A stretch of DNA of 64,000 nt from NORP240 sp942492445. GTDB taxonomy: Bacteria; Pseudomonadota; Gammaproteobacteria; Pseudomonadales; Pseudohongiellaceae. Numbering within the stretch: position 1 is the first letter of the stretch; each line of letters opens with the position of its first letter. The stretch spans positions 69,724 to 133,723 of the forward strand of contig CALOEW010000033.1 in the NCBI GenBank assembly GCA_942492445.1. The letters run 5' to 3'. The position numbers and the translations under genes are program-made. Below, piece by piece: positions 59,531 through 64,000 of this stretch. The notes under the pieces were generated by a model, which saw only the letters and a list, made by a program, of their open reading frames with translations, was not told where the DNA came from and did no database searches.

Positions 59531-60367
59531 TAGAACTCTGTACAGTCAGTTTCCAATGCTGCTCAGACGCGAGATGTGGGAGAGCCGTCATCTGTTTGTA
59601 GCATCGCCACTGGTCCTGGCCGGATTGATGTTGATCGGTATGCTCTGGGCGTTGTTGCAGGTGCCTGAAGGAGTGAAAGCAGGGGCAACCGAACTACTGG
59701 GAAGCCTATTGCAAAGCGTAGAACCGCATCGACTCATCATGACGGCAGCAATCCCCTTTGTGGTCGTGCTGTATATCTGTGCATTGATCTATCTGGTCAA
59801 TAGCTACAACACGATCGTCGGGATGCCAATGTCCTGTTCTGGCAGAACCGTGCCGATTTCAATCAGCGGCCGTCCTTTTCCGAAGTAGTGACAGTCGACT
59901 TTGTGGCGCCGGTGTTTGCCACCGCCGCGAGCGGCGTGTTGATTCTGTTTTCAATAGTGGCGGTATCCATGCTGGGAGTCAGCTACGACACGGAAGTCGC
60001 GAGCCTCTGGTCTCTTGTTACTGCCGGGTTGTACAGCATAGTGCTCATCTATCTGACCTCGGTGCTTGGTGCTCTGTGGTTGTTCCCTACAATCGGCTGG
60101 ATTCTCCTGTTTTCTGCTTATGTCCGCAGTCTGCCTTATCTGTGGACTTTTGGGGCATTCATCCTGCTGCTTTTCCTGGAAGAATTTATTTTTGGAACGC
60201 AATTTCTTGGAAACTGGGTACAAAGTCGAACCAATAATTACAGTTATATCGTGTTCAGCCTGGGAGATTTTTTTCAGCGTCTGTTCAGTTATGACATGTT
60301 GGTCGGAATGGCGTTCGGTTCGCTTCTGATTGCTGGGGCCGTGAACATGCGTCGTTTTGCGGATTGA
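59527..60367 (+). pseudogene. ABC transporter permease, frameshifted
   Basis: A membrane protein broken once. The first part (59527-59888, three or so helices: HLFVASPLVLAGLMLIGMLW, IMTAAIPFVVVLYICALIYL) runs out of frame near 59810-59830, where removal of one base restores DANVLFWQNRADFNQRPSFSE. The second part (59888-60367) continues VTVDFVAPVFATAASGVLILF with further helices. In YtrC/D-like ABC exporters the permease follows the ATPase as here. One indel would repair it. Confidence 0.8.
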
Positions 60368-60395
60368 TAGGAGGTTTTCGAGGAGTGTCTGAGAA

Positions 60396-60584
60396 ATGAG
60401 TACGGTAAAGAACAGAATCCGCGGAGCTCTACTGAAGAGTCGACACAGTCTGTTGTTGGCGACCATTACGGCTTATATTGTCCTGGTGGTTCTGGAAGGC
60501 CAGGTAATGGACCGGCAACCCAGAATATTCACGTTTGAGAATCCTTATTTTGATCTGAAGATTAAGGAACTTCCAACTAATTAG
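60396..60584 (+). CDS. Small membrane protein after the ABC genes
   Basis: A 62-residue protein with one hydrophobic helix (LLLATITAYIVLVVLEGQV) after a basic N-terminus (MSTVKNRIRGALLKSRH), so N-in orientation is likely. The ATG has AGGAG 10 nt upstream and lies 28 nt after the permease. It appears intact. Its end merges with a repeat half-copy (60583-60612). Function unknown; possibly a subunit or a regulator of the exporter. Confidence 0.55.
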   Translation: MSTVKNRIRGALLKSRHSLLLATITAYIVLVVLEGQVMDRQPRIFTFENPYFDLKIKELPTN

Positions 60585-60612
60585 TTAATCAGAGATTCCT
60601 TAATAAGAGCCT
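60583..60612. repeat. Dispersed repeat, half-copy
   Basis: GTTAATCAGAGATTCC and TTAATAAG match the half-copies at 32719-32757. The preceding ATTAAGGAA at about 60561 forms the opposite arm. Confidence 0.65.
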
Positions 60613-61201
60613 CCTTGATCAATCTCTCAAGTGCTTATGCTGTTCATGGAAATCCCTCCCAGCTGTGCGGGTTTCAATCAACTGAAGCTGCACTGTAGCT
60701 AAGCTCTCAGGTGACGGGTCTGTGGTTCCTGAATGTGAGGTATCAGTTAAGGTGCGGGTTTGTTTTCTGTGGTGGAAGGGCTGACAGTAGTTCGTGTGTA
60801 TGTGGCTTCGGTGAGTGTGGCCGACAGGGGTATCCTGGGGATGCAATAGAGGATCAGCGCCGGGGAGGAAAAAATGACCGCTTTCCAGAGCATTTTTCTG
60901 AGTGAGGGCACCGCGGAGGGGCGCGGTCCGCAGCACCAGGATACCCCTGCCGCTTCTCATTCGTCTGAATTCCTTGCACAGTGGCGCAAGATCCCGCACG
61001 TTAGTTGCGGGCAGAGAACGCCATCGTTCAACAACATGACGCTTCAAGCATGCTTCTCCCGGTTTTCCTGACTTTGAATTCAGGTGCACCCACTGTGTTT
61101 GCGGCATTGTGACGAAATCAGCGAATCCAATGGGAGTCTTCAACTCGTTAAGAAAACCAGATTTACCGGAACCTCAGGTTGTTGCCGCAGAACATCACGA
61201 T

Positions 61202-61219
61202 GATAATCAGAGGTTCCTG
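61202..61219. repeat. Dispersed repeat fragment
   Basis: GATAATCAGAGGTTCC matches one arm of the 32270-32323 palindrome with one change. Confidence 0.55.
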
Positions 61220-61292
61220 AGAATCATCCCGGTGCAAGAGTCGCCGGGTTCGGGTCCATCAGGGGCCGGCAGAATTTGTCTGAAGGCCGAAA

Positions 61293-61315
61293 CGTTGTGG
61301 GACATAATCAGAAGT
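61293..61315. repeat. Dispersed repeat fragment with loop end
   Basis: CGTTGTGGGACATAATCAGA matches loop plus arm (GCGTTGTGGGACTTAATCAG) of the 32270-32323 element. Confidence 0.6.
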
Positions 61316-61470
61316 GCTTTGGATGAAACAGGGATTACACCAGGCTCAAGCAGCATCCTTGCGGGCTCGTGCGGCAATCATGCCGCGTGCGGTCTGTATC
61401 GCGCGTGGATCGCCTGCGCCATGACGGAGACCCTGGAAATTAAGTAGTAGAAAGAACTCGGCGAACGAGA

Positions 61471-61508
61471 AACCTCCAGGTGTCACCGACACCTGGAGGT
61501 TTTTTTTT
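61471..61508 (+). terminator. Strong Rho-independent terminator without an evident gene
   Basis: A 14-bp perfect stem (61471-61484 with 61488-61501), 3-nt loop, then eight T. No convincing gene ends before it, so it may close a small RNA or a lost gene. Confidence 0.85.
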
Positions 61509-61557
61509 GCTCCAGAGCGAGTAAAAACGGTAACCCTATTGGGTTGGAGGTGAACAA

Positions 61558-62773
61558 ATGGACTGTATCGAAGCGGAAGATCAGTACGGTATCAAATTCT
61601 GTGATCGACAGAAGGTGATTATTGAACGGGGCCAGGGCACCGAGGTCTGGGACCCTGAAGGTCGCAGGTATCTTGATTTCACATCCGGTTGGGGGGTTAC
61701 CTGTCTTGGGCACAGCAATCAGGTGATTATCAATGCGTTGATCGATCAGGCAGGGAAGGTGTACAGAATCCCAGTTAAGGATTCGCCTACTCGCCTGTGG
61801 AGGCAAGTTGTTGTCGATTGCTTGTGCCGCTTCTTCCTTCGGGTATGGACAGGCTGAAATTTCTTCGTCAACAGTGGAGCGAAGCCAACGACCTGGCTCA
61901 AGCTGGCCAGGAAAATCGATGGTGGCCAGGTGATTTCAACCCTGGAGCGGCTACTGGTGGACCTTGAACACGCTTTCGGTTACCGGTGGGCTAACGAAAT
62001 TTTCAACGGTTGGCAGCCAGCCACTGGCGACCGGCTTCGTCTTGCTTCAGGGATTTCACCGCTCTGAAGGGCAATTGAATTTTGAACTGCTGCGGTGATG
62101 GAGCCCGATGCAGGGGAGAGCGTACGTATCCACACCGCCGGGCTATCTTGCCGGAGTGGTCAATGGCAGGAGCAGGCAGTGATTCTTGTCATTGACGAGA
62201 TTCAGACGGGGTTCTGCAGAACCGGTAAATTGTTTGCCGTCGAACACGGCGAAACTGAAGTCGAGGCGGATTTTATGTCCATGGGCAAGGGCATGGCCGG
62301 GGGTGTGCCGATGGCGGCTCTGGCGGTAAGTCATCAGATTGCGCAACAGATTCAGACAGGGGATCACGGGGGGACATACTGCGGAAATCCTTGGGCTGCG
62401 CTGTGGCCGGAGCAGTTGTCGTTGAGTTTCTGACAACTCACAGAATTGGTGCGCGCACGTACACGGGGCACGGCGTTATTGCTGGGCGGTCTCAAGCAAC
62501 CTACAGTTGCGTTACCCCAACTGATTGCGGATGTCCGTAGCAAAGGTCTGCTGATCGCGCTGGAACTGTATGATCAACAGGGGTTCAGGGGTTGACTCTG
62601 GCAGCCCAGTAGCACGGACTAGTGGTGACACCGACCCGTACGCAATCGTCAGGCTGATACCGGACCTGCTGGTCGGCGGTGAGCATATCGACGTAAGGCG
62701 TTGCACATTTTGAATCTGGCACTCACTCGTCTTCGTCGGCGGGTTTCTGCCCTGCTTCCTAAGCTGGGATAGA
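61558..62773 (+). pseudogene. Class III aminotransferase, multiply frameshifted
   Basis: A PLP enzyme of the acetylornithine/4-aminobutyrate type, broken into many pieces. Seen: N-terminus with GTEVWDPEGRRYLDFTSGWGV and LGHSNQVIINALIDQAGKVY; a segment that reads MDRLKF, NSG, EAND, LARKIDGGQVI only across frame changes; VIDEIQTGFCRTGKLFAVEHG and the Lys region DFMSMGKGMAGGVPMAA; THR-x-GARTYTG; LIADVRSKGLLIALELYDQ; and the end ILNLALTRLRRRVSALLPKLG at about 62708-62773. Breaks are mostly one- or two-base gains and losses, plus apparent deletions in the middle. PLP-Lys and Asp (DEIQTG) are still present. Confidence 0.78.
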
Positions 62774-62806
62774 CTGCGTGTCGAAACTCTGTATTAGGGA
62801 GAAATA

Positions 62807-63821
62807 ATGAAGAACACCCGCGTATTGCTCGCTCAAGCGCCCGGTCGGCGAACCCGATGACAGCTGTTTCAAGATTGAGCAGGTTGAATGTCCCAGCTTC
62901 AGGATAACCAGAGTACTGGTCAAAGTTCTCTGGTTATCCCTGGATCCCTACATGCGTGGACGGATGAATGATGAAAAGTCTTATGCGGATCAATTACGGA
63001 TTGGCGACGTCATGATGGGTGAGTGCGCGGGTGGTGTTTTTCTGATCCACCTTTCCCGATTTTCCGCCAGGTGACTATGGGTGCTGCCCATGCAGGCTGG
63101 CAGACCATGCTGGTAATCGACGATACCTCGCCGCGACTGATGAAGGTCGATCTGAATAACGGCACGTTACAGGCCCACCTCGGAGTGGTAGGCATGCCTG
63201 GCAGAACTGCCTATTTCGGTCTGCTGGAACTGGGCAGGCCAAAGGCCGATGAGACCCTGGTAGTCGCAGCGGCATCGGAGCTGTTGGTTCGGTTGTGGGC
63301 AGATCGCTAAAATCAAGGGCTGCGCGTGGTGGGTATAGCCGGGGGGCAGGAGAAATGTCGTTATGTGCGGGAAGAACTGAAGTTTGACGATTGTATTGAC
63401 TACAAGTCTGACAACTGGCAACAGCACTGAAAAATGCCTGTCCGGATGGAGTGGATATTTATTTCGAGAATGTAGGTGGTGACGTGACTCGTGCGGTAGC
63501 GCCTCTTTTAAATGAGGGAGCACGAGTACCAATTTGCGGTTACATATCAAATTACAATGATGAGAATATCACCGCCGCCGAAACTCCCTTTCGACATTCT
63601 TAAGAAGCTCGACCCGGTTCAAGGCATCGCTTTTTCGTGGTCACAGAATGGATTGATCGCTGGTACAGGCAACCAGGCAGCTTGGTACCTGGGTCAGTGA
63701 AGGTAGGTAAATACCGCGAGTCTATCGGTGTCAGCGTAGAGAACGCACGGAATTATTTGCAGAGCTTATTGAAGGAAGAATTCCGAGTAAGCAGCTGGTC
63801 AAGATCGCTGAAGAGTAAACG
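62807..63821 (+). pseudogene. NADP-dependent MDR oxidoreductase (YncB/curcumin-reductase type), frameshifted
   Basis: A zinc-free medium-chain reductase split over frames. Pieces: MKNTRVLLA and EPDDSCFKIEQVE; LWLSLDPYMRGRMNDEKSYADQLRIGDVMMGE; HLGVVGMPGRTAYFGLLELGRPKADETLVVAAAS; a cofactor segment KIKGCRVVGIAGGQEKCRYV; CIDYKS, CPDGVDIYFENVGGDVTRAVAPLLN, ARVPICGYISNYN; and a C-terminus ending in VKIAEE at about 63817. At least five breaks, mostly single bases. It follows the aminotransferase by ~35 nt, so both once formed one unit. Confidence 0.75.
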
Positions 63822-63842
63822 CCATGCGGGACAACTTCAGTA

Positions 63843-64000
63843 TTGAAAATCATTTCAGTCGCAGGGAAAAGAGCTCTGATTACCGGTGGTTCCAGCGGCC
63901 TTGGATTAACCATGGCAAGGGGCCTGTTGCAGAACGGTGCACTTGTGACTATTTCGTCCCGCAGCCAGAAAAAGTGCGATCAGGGCTCTGGCTGAACTGC
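63843..64000 (+). pseudogene. Short-chain dehydrogenase, partial at the window edge, frameshifted
   Basis: The start of an SDR: GKRALITGGSSGLGLTMARGL carries TGxxxGxG, followed by GALVTISSRSQKKCD. One extra G near 63980 (CAGGGCT) brings an early stop; without it the frame continues as QALAEL. The rest lies outside the window. It follows the MDR gene closely and belongs to the same damaged group. Confidence 0.7.

Larger units (their letters stand above)
60613..61557. other. Gene-poor region with nested inverted repeats
   Basis: About 950 nt. A perfect 14-bp inverted pair (60825-60838 with 60936-60949) encloses a second hairpin ACCGCG/CGCGGT at 60910-60927. Open frames at 60619-61143 (minus) and 61109-61447 (plus) give no recognisable protein. 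Repeat fragments occur at 61202-61219 and 61293-61315. A strong terminator follows at 61471. It may be a non-autonomous mobile element or RNA gene remnant. Confidence 0.55.

Noticed and set aside
60619..61143. A 174-codon minus-strand frame in the gene-poor region
   Set aside because: No recognisable fold, no ribosome site, crosses the nested inverted repeats; could be a degraded element but cannot be supported as a gene.
61109..61447. A 112-codon plus-strand frame before the orphan terminator
   Set aside because: GTG start without ribosome site, and part of it is translated dispersed-repeat sequence (61202-61219, 61293-61315). Position before a terminator is suggestive but not enough.

Overview
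The window looks like chromosomal DNA of an aerobic, probably marine, gammaproteobacterium. The pointers are rpoS, ubiC close to phoBR, long Pseudomonas-style PstC and PstA, FeoAB with Bfd and Bfr, heme A synthase and an LPS heptosyltransferase. A member of the Pseudomonadales/Cellvibrionales-type lineages fits, but the taxonomy is inference. No rRNA, phage, CRISPR array or intact insertion sequence was seen. One tRNA-Gly(CCC) lies at 9.46-9.53 kb.

Layout. 0.2-4.3 kb: two tandem copies of a secreted heme c / type II copper monooxygenase-like protein (the second broken by a G-rich tract) and a secreted hypothetical protein. 4.5-9.4 kb: a secreted metallo-beta-lactamase-fold hydrolase, a single-chain PyrD-PyrK fusion, a secreted alpha/beta hydrolase and a hotdog thioesterase. 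9.4-13.3 kb: tRNA-Gly, a beta-CASP nuclease, an HExxH protein and an MltB-type transglycosylase. 13.4-17.6 kb: ctaA, a membrane-anchored AraC regulator, two related membrane proteins and a 50-residue membrane peptide.

17.6-32.3 kb, all on the minus strand, is the most unusual part. One continuous run of ten genes (27825 down to 19296) joins two modules. The first is a small biosynthetic module: thermostable-hemolysin-type acyltransferase, AMP-ligase, heme-oxygenase-like diiron enzyme, SDR and TPR protein. The second is an iron module: OmpR-type regulator, QseC/PmrB-like kinase, cupredoxin, FTR1-like permease and outer-membrane beta-barrel. A LPS-kinase/methyltransferase pair lies downstream, and a radical-SAM/GT9 operon lies upstream. 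Each of these three transcription units has a copy of the same palindromic repeat about 50 nt before its first start codon. Two of the copies contain a PmrA-like YTTAAK-N5-YTTAAK box.

32.7-43 kb: a hypothetical secreted protein, cysE, a two-domain SnoaL-like protein, feoBA facing bfd-bfr across a Fur-box-like site, and short Ppx facing Ppk1. 43-56 kb: a complete Pho block (pstS, pstC, pstA, pstB, phoU, OprP-type porin, phoR, phoB) with three recognisable Pho boxes and a diverged noncoding duplication. OmpA, ubiC and rpoS follow.

58.2-64 kb: a GntR (YtrA-type) regulator with its operator, then an ABC exporter, a class III aminotransferase, an MDR-type reductase and the start of an SDR. All four broken loci carry frameshifts, many of one base. 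This is either a decaying block or poor sequence near a contig end. The sequence alone does not decide between them, although the many one-base indels with preserved codon structure favour sequence error.
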